Shown here piece by piece: positions 24,645 through 32,445 of a stretch of DNA of 64,000 nt. The notes under the pieces are model-generated. The model saw only the letters and a list, made by a program, of their open reading frames with translations. It was not told the origin of the DNA and searched no databases. Origin of the DNA: Burkholderiaceae bacterium (GTDB lineage: Bacteria > Pseudomonadota > Gammaproteobacteria > Burkholderiales > Burkholderiaceae_C); assembly GCA_017992055.1 (NCBI GenBank), contig JAGOPK010000003.1, positions 186,001 to 250,000 on the forward strand, given 5' to 3'. Position numbers and translations under genes: made by a program. The stretch's first letter is position 1. Each line of letters starts with the position of its first letter.

Positions 24645-25622
24645 ATGAACACCTCTTCATCCCGCCGCCGCTGGCTTGGTGCCACCGCCCTGCTGCTGAC
24701 GCTGGCCGCAACAGCCCGTGCCGACGAGCGGCCCATCGAATGGGTGGTGGGCATGGCCGCCGGCGGCGGCTCGGACGTGGTGGCGCGCACCGTGGCCGAG
24801 GCCATGGCCAAGCAGCTGGGCCAGACTATCGTCGTCACCAACAAGCCCGGCGCGGCCACCAACATCGCCGCCGACTACGTGGCCAAGACCCGCGCCGCCG
24901 ACGTGGACCGCGTGCTGCTGACCGGCGACTTCGCCACGCTGGCCAGCAATCCCTTCCTCTACGGCAAGCTCAGCTACAACGCCGACCGCGACCTGGCCAG
25001 CGTGGGCATGCTGGTGCGCTTTCCGCTGATCGTGGTGGTGGCCAACAACCACCCGGCCAAGAGCTTCAAGGAACTGGTGGCCTGGATCAAGGCCCAGCCC
25101 CAGGCGGTGAACTACGCCTCGCCGGGCGCCGGCACGCCGCACCACCTGGCCACCGAGCTGCTGCTGCGCCAGCTGGGCCTGAAGGCCGGCCACGTGCCCT
25201 ACCGCGGCGCCGCGCCGGCGCTGCAGGACGTGGCTGGCGGCCAGCTGCCCTTCATGCTGGTGGAATCGGCCGGCGGCATGCCGCTGATCACCGGTGGCCG
25301 GCTGCGTGCGCTGGCCGTGGGCACGGCCCAGCGCATGAAGACCCTGCCCGAGGTGCCCACGCTGCAGGAGCAGGGCGTCAAGGGCTTCGAGGCCTTTGCC
25401 TGGCAGGGCCTGTCGGTGCCGGCCTCGGCTTCGGCCGCCCATGTGGCACGTTTGAACCAGGCGCTGCGTGCGGCCCAGGACAGCACCTATGTCAAGGCAC
25501 GCTTCCAGGCCCTGGGCGTGGAGCTGGTGTCGGGCACGCCGCAGCAGATGCAGCAGTTTGCCCAGGCCGAGCGCCAGCGCTGGGGCGGCCTGATCAAGGA
25601 CCTGAACCTGAAGCTGGACTGA
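24645..25622 (+). CDS. Bug-family tripartite tricarboxylate transporter binding protein
   Basis: 325 residues. The signal has a twin-arginine flavour (SSSRRRWLGATALLLTLAAT); the mature Bug fold shows WVVGMAAGGGSDVVARTVAE, TIVVTNKPGAATNIAADYV and HVPYRGAAPALQDVAGGQL. It is the second Bug protein of the hpa cluster and is only distantly similar to the first. The gene ends flush against the next start codon (TGA-ATG), so it is coupled to the semialdehyde dehydrogenase. Ligand unknown. Confidence 0.92.
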   Translation: MNTSSSRRRWLGATALLLTLAATARADERPIEWVVGMAAGGGSDVVARTVAEAMAKQLGQTIVVTNKPGAATNIAADYVAKTRAADVDRVLLTGDFATLASNPFLYGKLSYNADRDLASVGMLVRFPLIVVVANNHPAKSFKELVAWIKAQPQAVNYASPGAGTPHHLATELLLRQLGLKAGHVPYRGAAPALQDVAGGQLPFMLVESAGGMPLITGGRLRALAVGTAQRMKTLPEVPTLQEQGVKGFEAFAWQGLSVPASASAAHVARLNQALRAAQDSTYVKARFQALGVELVSGTPQQMQQFAQAERQRWGGLIKDLNLKLD

Positions 25623-27083
25623 ATGCGCATGACCGCTCTTGCCCTGAACGACGGCGCCCTGCTGCGCCAGCAGATGCTGGTGGACGGCCGCTGGTGCGAT
25701 GCCGACGACGGCGCCACGCTGGCCGTGCACGATCCGGCCAGCGGCGAGCTGCTGGCCCGGGTGCCCGATGCCGGCGAGGCCGAGACCGAACGCGCCATCG
25801 CCGCGGCCGCCGCCGCCTTCGAGCCTTGGCGCTCGCGCACGGCCGAGGACCGCGGCCGCATCCTGCGTCGCTGGTTCGAGCTGCTGCTGGCCCACCAGCA
25901 GGACCTGGCCCTGCTGATGACCCGCGAGCAGGGCAAGCCGCTGGCCGAGGCCCGTGCCGAGATCGCCTATGCCGCGTCCTACATCGAATGGTTTGCCGAG
26001 GAGGCGCGGCGCGTCTATGGCGAGCTCATCCCCAGCCCCTGGCCCGACAAGCGCCTGATCGTCAGCCGCGAGCCGGTGGGCGTGTGCGCGGCCATCACGC
26101 CCTGGAACTTTCCGGCGGCGATGATCACGCGCAAGGTGGCGCCGGCCCTGGCCGCTGGCTGCACCATCCTCGTCAAGCCAGCCGAGCAGACGCCGCTGTC
26201 GGCCCTGGCCCTGGCCGAGCTGGCCCAGCGCGCCGGCGTACCGGCCGGCGTGTTCAGCGTGCTCACCGGCGAGGCCCGGGCCATCGGCGGCGCGCTGACC
26301 GCCAGCCCGGTGGTGCGCAAGCTCAGCTTCACCGGATCGACCGAGGTCGGCCGCCTGCTGGCCGCGCAGTGCGCGCCGACGCTGAAGAAGATGTCGCTGG
26401 AGCTGGGCGGCAATGCGCCCTTCATCGTCTTCGACGATGCCGACCTGGAGGCCGCGGTGCAGGGCGCGCTGGCCAGCAAGTACCGCAACAGCGGCCAGAC
26501 CTGCGTCTGCGCCAACCGGCTGCTGGTGCAGGCCGGCGTCTACGACGAGTTTGCCGCCCGGCTGGCCGCGGCGGTGGCTGGGCTGCGCGTGGGCAACGGC
26601 CTGGAACCCGGCGTGGCCCAGGGCCCGCTGATCGATGCGCCGGCCCTGGCCAAGGTGGAGGAACTGGTGGCCGATGCCGTGGCCCAGGGCGCCAGGGTGC
26701 TGCTGGGCGGCGAGCGCCATGCGCTGGGCGGCCGCTTCTACCAGCCCACCGTGCTGACCGGCGTGACGCCGGACATGCGCCTGGCCCGCGAGGAGATCTT
26801 CGGCCCGGTGGCGCCGCTGCTGCGCTTCGACACCGAGCAGGAGGCCATCGCCCTGGCCAATGCCAGCGAGTTCGGCCTGGCGGCCTATTTCTATGCCGGC
26901 AACGTGCAGCGGGTCTGGCGCGTGGCCGGCGCGCTGCAGGCCGGCATGGTGGGCATCAACACCGGCGTCATCTCCACCGCGGTGGCGCCGTTCGGCGGCG
27001 TCAAGCAGTCGGGCATGGGCCGCGAGGGCTCGGCGCTGGGCATCCACGAGTACCTGGACACCAAGTACCTGTGCATGGCCTGA
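25623..27083 (+). CDS. gabD: NAD(P)-dependent succinate-semialdehyde dehydrogenase
   Basis: 486 residues of the aldehyde dehydrogenase superfamily with ITPWNFPAAMITRKVAPALA, SLELGGNAPFIVFDDADLE (Glu) and RNSGQTCVCANRLL (catalytic Cys). These match GabD/SSADH proteins closely, including the QTCVCANR redox-Cys pair. Placed directly after hpaI, it can convert the succinic semialdehyde from HpaI into succinate, linking the pathway to the citrate cycle. Alternative start ATG 25629. Confidence 0.9.
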   Translation: MRMTALALNDGALLRQQMLVDGRWCDADDGATLAVHDPASGELLARVPDAGEAETERAIAAAAAAFEPWRSRTAEDRGRILRRWFELLLAHQQDLALLMTREQGKPLAEARAEIAYAASYIEWFAEEARRVYGELIPSPWPDKRLIVSREPVGVCAAITPWNFPAAMITRKVAPALAAGCTILVKPAEQTPLSALALAELAQRAGVPAGVFSVLTGEARAIGGALTASPVVRKLSFTGSTEVGRLLAAQCAPTLKKMSLELGGNAPFIVFDDADLEAAVQGALASKYRNSGQTCVCANRLLVQAGVYDEFAARLAAAVAGLRVGNGLEPGVAQGPLIDAPALAKVEELVADAVAQGARVLLGGERHALGGRFYQPTVLTGVTPDMRLAREEIFGPVAPLLRFDTEQEAIALANASEFGLAAYFYAGNVQRVWRVAGALQAGMVGINTGVISTAVAPFGGVKQSGMGREGSALGIHEYLDTKYLCMA

Positions 27084-27093
27084 GCTGTGGCGG

Positions 27094-27124
27094 TTGTCAG
27101 ATTCGATCTATACGGTATAAATCG
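27094..27124 (+). promoter_or_regulatory. Promoter with 21-bp palindrome for the ribbon-helix-helix-like gene
   Basis: TTGTCA (27094-27099) and TATAAA (27116-27121) are 16 bases apart. The palindrome 27104-27124, with core TATAC-G-GTATA and outer arms CGAT/ATCG, covers the spacer and the -10. Only one pair of positions is mismatched. It is a strong candidate autoregulatory operator for the gene at 27165. Confidence 0.75.
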
Positions 27125-27164
27125 TTTTCCACAAACCGCGGCACTGTCCGCTGAAGGAAACACG

Positions 27165-27599
27165 ATGCCCAAACCGACGCAGGAACCGGGCGACGCCGCG
27201 GCCGCAGAGCCGGTGGCCAAGTTTGCCAACCGGGCGGTGCGCAAGAAGGTGGCAGCCGTCTCGCAGGCCAAGCCGGCCGAGCCAGAGAACGCGGTGAAGA
27301 CAGCGAAGCCGGTGAAGGCGGCCAAACCCGCCGTGCCTGCCAAACCCCCGGCCGCTGCGCCCAAGGCCGAGCGTGGCAAGGAGAAGCTGGTGCGCGACAG
27401 CTTCACGATGCCGCGGGCGGACTTTGCGCTGATCGAGCAGTTGAAGGCCCGCGCCCTGGCCTTCCAGCGGCCGGCCAAGAAGAGCGAGCTGCTGCGTGCC
27501 GGCCTGCAGGCGCTGGCGGCGCTGTCGGACAAGGCGCTGAAGTCCCGGCTGGACGCTTTGCCGCAGCTCAAGACCGGCCGGCCGCGCAAGCTGGGCTGA
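27165..27599 (+). CDS. Ribbon-helix-helix-like DNA-binding protein with basic AK-rich tail
   Basis: 144 residues. The N-terminal ~70 residues are rich in Lys, Ala and Pro (histone-H1-like tail). The C-terminal half has the pattern of an RHH fold: a short beta strand RDSFTMPR, helix FALIEQLKARALAF, a turn, then KKSELLRAGLQALAAL. It ends GRPRKLG. Such proteins bind DNA as dimers and usually repress their own promoter; the palindrome at 27104-27124 fits. ATG 27165 (GAAGGA upstream) is chosen over an in-frame ATG at 27087 because the promoter lies between them. Confidence 0.7.
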   Translation: MPKPTQEPGDAAAAEPVAKFANRAVRKKVAAVSQAKPAEPENAVKTAKPVKAAKPAVPAKPPAAAPKAERGKEKLVRDSFTMPRADFALIEQLKARALAFQRPAKKSELLRAGLQALAALSDKALKSRLDALPQLKTGRPRKLG

Positions 27600-27608
27600 G
27601 GCGCGCCG

Positions 27609-27662
27609 GGGCCGCATCGCGGCCCTGGCGGGCCGCTGGCCGGGCTCAAGTTCGGCCCGGCC
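27609..27662 (+). terminator. Two GC hairpins after the ribbon-helix-helix-like gene
   Basis: GGGCCGC-ATC-GCGGCCC (27609-27625) is followed by an eight-base stem GGCCGGGC / GCCCGGCC with a nine-base loop (27638-27662). Neither is followed by a clear T run, so termination would be incomplete or Rho-aided. Confidence 0.45.
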
Positions 27663-27683
27663 CGGCCGGGCCGATTCCAGAGC

Positions 27684-28367
27684 ATGTCTGCACGGCGTCG
27701 GGTATTGCTGCTGGTCTGCATGCTGGCCCAGGCCGGCGGCCCTTCCCATGCTCAGGCGCCCAGTGCCGAGGCCTTCGAGGCGGCCGTGCAGCAGGCCAGG
27801 CCGCTGGCGCGCAGCCTGGGGCTGAGCCTGCATGCCGATGCGCTGTGGCTGGCCGCCCTGCGCGCACGTGCGCCCATGCTGGCCCTGCGGGTGGGCTCGG
27901 CCTGCCATCTGGCTTACGCGGCCTACACCCCGGGCCAGGACCATGGCTGGCTGTTTCCGGTCTTGCCGGCGGCGCAGCGCCAGGCCTGGCTGCAGGGCTT
28001 TGTGCAGCACGAGCTGGCCCATTGCGCGCTGCAGTCCGTGCCGGCCGGGCCGCACGCGGCGGCGCTGTCGGGTGCATCGGCCGACGCTGCCGACGCTCTG
28101 GCCGGTGTGCGACATGCCGAGCGGCTGGCCGACCTGGCCTTTGCCCGTCACCTGGACACGGCGCTGCCCATCGAGCAGGCCGACGCACTGATCGACCGCC
28201 TGGCAGGCCTGCGGGCCGGCCGGCGTGCGCTGGACCCGGGGCATGACACGGCCGCTGCGCTGGACTGCCATCGGCGCCACCCGTTGCGGTGGCGCCATGA
28301 CCTGCCGTGGCGGGTCCATCTCCAAGTTCTGGGCGAGGCCTGTGCCGGCAGCGCCATGTCGCCCTGA
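27684..28367 (+). CDS. Secreted gluzincin-like (M48-like) metalloprotease candidate
   Basis: 227 residues with a signal peptide (ends near HAQA, ~25). It carries HELAH at 109-113 (a zinc HExxH motif) and ERLAD at 146-150, an ExxxD motif 33 residues later as in gluzincins and M48-like peptidases. No transmembrane segment apart from the signal. The rest does not resemble a named family. It is likely a periplasmic or secreted metal-dependent hydrolase; activity is inferred from the motifs only. It may be co-transcribed with the diguanylate cyclase that starts eight bases later. Confidence 0.65.
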   Translation: MSARRRVLLLVCMLAQAGGPSHAQAPSAEAFEAAVQQARPLARSLGLSLHADALWLAALRARAPMLALRVGSACHLAYAAYTPGQDHGWLFPVLPAAQRQAWLQGFVQHELAHCALQSVPAGPHAAALSGASADAADALAGVRHAERLADLAFARHLDTALPIEQADALIDRLAGLRAGRRALDPGHDTAAALDCHRRHPLRWRHDLPWRVHLQVLGEACAGSAMSP

Positions 28368-28375
28368 GTCCCGCC

Positions 28376-30088
28376 ATGTCGCCCTCGTCCCTGCCGTCGT
28401 CCCTGCCCTCCTCCCTGTCGCCTACCATGCCGGCTTCCGGCCACCGCGTCGGCCGTGGCCGCCTGCGGCTGTGGTGGCGCCGCAGCCTGGGCCGCAGTGC
28501 CGGACGTGGCCGCGCGCTGCACCTGGGCCTGGCCAGCTGGATGGCGCTGATCGCGGCGCTGGCGATGGCACCGCTGGTGGCCTTCAGCACCTACGGCGTG
28601 TGGACCCTGATCGAGGCCAAGCAGGTGGAGGGCCGGGAGCGCATGCAACGCCGTGCCCACACCGCGGCCCAGGCCGTGGGCCGCGAACTGCAGCAGGCGA
28701 TTGCCACGCTGGAGGCGCTGGCGCTGTCGGATCCGGCACTGAACCGGGACACCGCGGGGCTGGCGGCCTATGCCTCGCGCGTGGCCGGCGCCAATGCGGC
28801 GGTGCATGCGCTGAGCATGCTCGACCGGGAGGGCCGCACGGTCTTCAGGTCGGACGCGGCGGCGGGCCCGGCGGCCCCGGCTGCGTCAGGCCTGCGCGGC
28901 GACCGCCGCCCGCTCAGCACCGACGAGGCCATGGTCTTCAGCTACGGCGCGACCGCGGTGTCGGAGCTGCGCTACGCCGGCGCCGAGCGCCAGCCGGTGG
29001 TGGAGGTGTCGGTGCCGGTCTGGGGCAGCAATGGCGTCGAGCACATGCTGAGCCTGTCGTTGAAAGCCTCGGTCATTGCCCAGGTGCTCGACGCCCAGCT
29101 GTGGCCTCCGGGCTGGGTCACGGCGGTGGTCGACCAGAACCAGGTGCTGCTGGCGCGCAATGTCGATCCGACCCAGCATGTGGGCCGGCCGGCCAGCGTG
29201 GGCCTGCAGCAAGCGATGGCATCGCGCCAGGCGGGCGTGTTCGAGTCGCGCACGCGCAGCGGCCAGAACGTGCTGGCCACGCTGCAACGCGTGCCCGAGA
29301 GCGCCTGGTATGTGGCCGTCGGCGTGCCCAGCGACGAGTTGCGGCTGGAATGGCGCAATGCCGTCGGCGGCATGCTGGCCGGTGGCGCGACGCTGGCCTT
29401 GCTGGGCATGGCGGGGGCCTTCGTCGTGTCGCGCAGGATCGCCGAGCAGGCGCGCGCCGCGGCGGCCGGCCATGACGCGGCGGGCGCTCCGGCGCGGCCG
29501 GGCTGGAGCCGCGTGCGCGAGTTCAGCGCCATGGCCCAGGCCCAGGCCCAGACCCGGGCCAAGGCGGCCATCCAGCGCGGCGGCAGCGAACTGGACCGTG
29601 CCAGGCGCGACGACCTGACCGGCCTGCCGCGGCGCGAGCTGTTCAGGCAGCAGGCCGAGGCGGCGCTGGAGCATGCGGCTCAGGACGATTCGCGGGCCCT
29701 GGCCATGCTCTACCTGGACCTCGACGGCTTCAAGAGCGCCAACGACCAGCATGGGCATGCCGAGGGCGACCGCATCCTGCGTGGCGTGGCCCAGGCGCTG
29801 ACGGCCACGATCCGTCCGGACGACATGGCCGGGCGCCTGGGCGGCGACGAGTTTGCGGTGCTGCTGTGCGCGCCGGCGGGTCAGGTCGACAGCGTGGCCG
29901 CCGAGGTGGGCAAGCGGCTGCTGCTGGCGATCGGCCAGGTGCGCGAGGGCGTGGGCTGCACCGTCGGCATCTGCGTCGGCGATGGGAGCAGCTCGGTCGA
30001 TGCGCTGCTGGCCGCAGCCGACCAAGCCATGCTGGACGGCAAGAAGCGTTGCAAGAACCGGCTGTACTTCGCACATAAAGCGAACTAA
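28376..30088 (+). CDS. Membrane diguanylate cyclase with periplasmic Cache-like sensor
   Basis: 570 residues from ATG 28376 (ATG 28427 is an alternative, avoiding a Ser/Pro-rich repeat). Helix at ~55-80 (WMALIAALAMAPLVAF), a ~270-residue periplasmic double-Cache-like domain (SMLDREGRTVFRSD, VTAVVDQNQVLLARN), a second helix near MLAGGATLALLGMAGAFVV, then a GGDEF domain (C-terminal ~160). The active site is GGDEF, and the inhibitory I-site RPDD lies five residues before it, so product inhibition is likely. It should make c-di-GMP in response to an unknown periplasmic ligand. Confidence 0.9.
   Translation: MSPSSLPSSLPSSLSPTMPASGHRVGRGRLRLWWRRSLGRSAGRGRALHLGLASWMALIAALAMAPLVAFSTYGVWTLIEAKQVEGRERMQRRAHTAAQAVGRELQQAIATLEALALSDPALNRDTAGLAAYASRVAGANAAVHALSMLDREGRTVFRSDAAAGPAAPAASGLRGDRRPLSTDEAMVFSYGATAVSELRYAGAERQPVVEVSVPVWGSNGVEHMLSLSLKASVIAQVLDAQLWPPGWVTAVVDQNQVLLARNVDPTQHVGRPASVGLQQAMASRQAGVFESRTRSGQNVLATLQRVPESAWYVAVGVPSDELRLEWRNAVGGMLAGGATLALLGMAGAFVVSRRIAEQARAAAAGHDAAGAPARPGWSRVREFSAMAQAQAQTRAKAAIQRGGSELDRARRDDLTGLPRRELFRQQAEAALEHAAQDDSRALAMLYLDLDGFKSANDQHGHAEGDRILRGVAQALTATIRPDDMAGRLGGDEFAVLLCAPAGQVDSVAAEVGKRLLLAIGQVREGVGCTVGICVGDGSSSVDALLAAADQAMLDGKKRCKNRLYFAHKAN
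28385..28420 (+). repeat. Three 12-bp tandem units at the 5' end of the diguanylate cyclase gene
   Basis: TCGTCCCTGCCG, TCGTCCCTGCCC and TCCTCCCTGTCG follow in frame, coding for Ser-Ser-Leu-Pro repeats just after ATG 28376. Expansion keeps the frame. The repeat may instead be 5' untranslated if ATG 28427 is used. Confidence 0.85.
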
Positions 30089-30170
30089 CAGCATGAAGTT
30101 GCCCCTCACAGCCAAACACCGCACAACGCCACGAACCGCATAGACCTAAAGAAGCCGTTAGTTCGTTTAT
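30075..30170. repeat. Inverted repeat between convergent diguanylate cyclase and LysR genes
   Basis: CGAACTAAC (30081-30089) pairs perfectly with GTTAGTTCG (30157-30165), flanked by ATAAA and TTTAT, across a 67-base low-GC spacer. The arms touch the ends of the two genes. It could form a bidirectional terminator or be a remnant of a recombined or inserted element. Confidence 0.6.
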
Positions 30171-31093
30171 TCTGCAGTCACCTCCCCATCCATGCGCGCC
30201 ACAGCCCGGCGCAGCAGGCCTCGCAGCCACAGCAGGCCGGGGTCCTGGGTGCGGTACTTGTGCCATTGCACGCCCTGCTCCATGGCCGTGATCGGCAGCG
30301 GCGGCGTGCGCAGCGCAATCGGCCAGGCCGGCTGCAGCAACCGGGCCAGCCGGCTGTGCACGGTGGCGATCAGTTCGGTGCCCACCACCATCGCCGGCAA
30401 CGCCGAAAAACCATAGCTGGTGACGGCCACACGCCGCGTCACGCCATAGCGCTTGACGAACCAGGCTTCGAACGAGTCGCCGGTGCCGCCCGGCGGCTGC
30501 ATCAGCACATGGCCGGCCGCCAGGTAACGCTCGAAGCTCAGCTCGCCCCGGGCCAGGGCGCTGTCGCTCCAGACCACGCAGACGAAGTCCTCGCTGTACA
30601 GCGTCTCCTGCGGATGGTCGGGTGACAGAAAGCCGCGCGGAATGATCAGCAGATCGGCATCGCCCCGCTCCAGGCTGCGCTGCGGATTGGTGACCTGGGG
30701 CAGGAACTCGAAGCGCGCTGTGCAGCGCGCCTCATGCGCCAGCGCCAGCAGGTGCGGCGCAAACACCAGCTGGGTGTAGTCCGAGACGAAGATGCGGAAC
30801 ACCCGGTCCGAGCGGGTGGGGTCGAACTCGGGCTGGATGGCGATGGTGCTGTCCACGCGCAGCAGCACGTCGCGCACCGCCTCCTGCAGGCTTTGCGCGC
30901 GCGGCGTGGGTTCCATGCGCCGGCCCACCTGCACCAGCAGTTCGTCGTCGAAGTACTCGCGCAGCCGCGCCAGCGCATTGCTGGTCGCCGAAGGGCTGAG
31001 GTTCAGGCGCTCGGCGGCCCGGGTGATGCTCAGTTCGCCCAACAGGGCATCGAGGGCGACCAGCAGGTTCAGATCCAGGCGGTTGAAGCGCAT
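30167..31093 (-). CDS. LysR-family regulator (NodD/NahR-like group)
   Basis: 308 residues. The N-terminus RLDLNLLVALDALL followed by a winged helix (SITRAAERLNLSPSATSNALARLREYFDDELL) is typical of the NodD/NahR/LinR branch of LysR proteins, which respond to aromatic or other organic signals. A substrate-binding fold follows (IQPEFDPTRSDRVFRIFVSD). Divergent from the flavoprotein gene and the long catabolic cluster at 31349-49502, it is the obvious candidate activator of that cluster. Confidence 0.9.
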   Translation of the reverse strand: MRFNRLDLNLLVALDALLGELSITRAAERLNLSPSATSNALARLREYFDDELLVQVGRRMEPTPRAQSLQEAVRDVLLRVDSTIAIQPEFDPTRSDRVFRIFVSDYTQLVFAPHLLALAHEARCTARFEFLPQVTNPQRSLERGDADLLIIPRGFLSPDHPQETLYSEDFVCVVWSDSALARGELSFERYLAAGHVLMQPPGGTGDSFEAWFVKRYGVTRRVAVTSYGFSALPAMVVGTELIATVHSRLARLLQPAWPIALRTPPLPITAMEQGVQWHKYRTQDPGLLWLRGLLRRAVARMDGEVTAE

Positions 31094-31348
31094 CGGGCAG
31101 GCGGCAGAACGTCAAGGGTTAACCCGAAAACTGTTCACACCGTCGAATCGTTGAGTGGAAAGAACCCATTTTTCATGATGCGTCGTTCTCCGTAACCTCT
31201 GGGCAACCCGGTGGCAAAGCACGGCCCGCCGGTGACCCCCAACACCCAGGAGACGACGAATGGCCTTGCGCCAGGCGGCGGGTGCGCTTGCGCCCATGTT
31301 TTTCACAGCCCTGCCGGCCGACAGGGCCGCCGGCAGCGCCTGAGCGCC
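31094..31348. promoter_or_regulatory. Divergent control region between the LysR gene and the catabolic cluster
   Basis: 255 bases without a gene. The palindrome GGGTTAACCC (31116-31125) lies 23 bases upstream of the LysR start, in the usual position of a LysR recognition site, followed by a locally AT-rich stretch (about 31126-31190). No clear -35/-10 pair is visible for either direction. An open frame from 31211 in phase with the flavoprotein lacks a convincing start and coding pattern, so I treat it as untranslated. Confidence 0.45.
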
Positions 31349-32404
31349 ATGGCCCGCGTGCGCCACATCGCCATCGTCGGCGCCGGCCTGGCCGGCCTGG
31401 CCGCGGCCGTGGCGGCCACGGCGGCCGGCCTGCGGGTGGAGGTGCATGAGGCCGCCGCCGCACCGGTCGAGCCACAGGCCCATCTGGACGTGGTGCCCAA
31501 TCTGCTGCGCGACCTGGTGGGCCTGGGCCTGGGCCCGGCCTGCGTGCGCCATGGCTTTCCCTATCAGGGCATGGCCATGGTCGATGGCCAGGGCCGCGCG
31601 CTGTTCGAGATCGCCATGCCGGGCCTGGCCGGCCCGGGCTGGCCGTCGTCGCTGGGCATGGTCTATGGCGACCTGCTGCGCCTGCTGCGCCAGACCGCGC
31701 AGGACCAGGGCGCGCAGCTGCTGTGGGGCCGGCCGGTGGCGCGGCCCGGCGCCCTGCCTGCCAGCGACCTGACCCTGATCGCCTGCGGCGCGCCGGGCCT
31801 GGCCCGGGCCGGCCTGTCCCTCACCCCGCTGCCGCAGCAATGGTGTCATGCGCTGCTGCCGCGACCGCGCGCGCTGGAGCGCAGCACCTGGGTCGTCGGA
31901 CAGCGTGGCGCCAAGGCCTTGCTGGTGCCGGTGAGCCTGCAGCAGGCCGGCATTGCGCTGATGCAGCCGGTGCAGGCTCCGTCCACGCCGGCCGCGCTGC
32001 GTGCGGTGCTCGAAGGCCAGGGACCGCTGCTGCAATCGCTGGCCGCGCACTGGCACGACGATGTCCCCACGCTGGCCCGGCCGGTGCGCAGCGGCCTGTT
32101 GCAAGGCGACTGGCACGAGGGCGCCACGCTGCGCATCGGCCACAGCGCCCATGTGCTGCCGCCGCACTTCGGCCAGGCCGCGGCCCAGGTGGTGGAAGAC
32201 GCGGTCGTGCTCGGCGATCTGCTGCGCCAGCGGCCCGAACGCGAGGCCCTGCTGCAGGCCTTCAACCAGCGCCGTGGCCCGCGTGCGCGCCAGCTGCATG
32301 CCCTCACCAACCAGGCCGCGCTGTGGGACCTGCAGCCCGAGGCCGCCACCGATCTGCCAGCCCTGGCCGAGCGCCTGGCGCCGCTGGTGGCGCAGCCGGC
32401 CTGA
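31349..32404 (+). CDS. Degenerate FAD-dependent monooxygenase-like protein
   Basis: 351 residues of the class A flavoprotein type. The dinucleotide motif GAGLAG (11-16) and the ribose-contact Glu34 are intact. The internal DG motif is changed (CGAPG at 146-150 instead of GADG), and the second FAD motif GD is GH (GHSAHVLPPHFGQ from 264). The rest of the fold is retained (QVVEDAVVLGDLL). It may bind FAD weakly or act as a non-hydroxylating reductase. First gene of the cluster. Confidence 0.75.
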   Translation: MARVRHIAIVGAGLAGLAAAVAATAAGLRVEVHEAAAAPVEPQAHLDVVPNLLRDLVGLGLGPACVRHGFPYQGMAMVDGQGRALFEIAMPGLAGPGWPSSLGMVYGDLLRLLRQTAQDQGAQLLWGRPVARPGALPASDLTLIACGAPGLARAGLSLTPLPQQWCHALLPRPRALERSTWVVGQRGAKALLVPVSLQQAGIALMQPVQAPSTPAALRAVLEGQGPLLQSLAAHWHDDVPTLARPVRSGLLQGDWHEGATLRIGHSAHVLPPHFGQAAAQVVEDAVVLGDLLRQRPEREALLQAFNQRRGPRARQLHALTNQAALWDLQPEAATDLPALAERLAPLVAQPA

Positions 32405-32445
32405 GCCGATCTGAACCCCCGAACAACCCACAGGAGACGACACCC

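Noticed and set aside
27087-27164. An in-frame ATG start 26 codons upstream of the ribbon-helix-helix-like gene.
   Set aside because: The promoter and its palindrome lie inside this stretch, and the peptide encoded is unlike the protein.
30081-30165. An integron-type attC site.
   Set aside because: The terminal GTTAGTT does not fit the GTTRRRY core, no integrase is nearby and the neighbouring genes are ordinary chromosomal ones. Kept only as an inverted repeat.
31211-31348. An upstream in-frame extension of the flavoprotein at 31349 (46 extra residues).
   Set aside because: The extension does not resemble coding sequence of the family, and the GxGxxG motif sits at residue 11 from ATG 31349, as expected.
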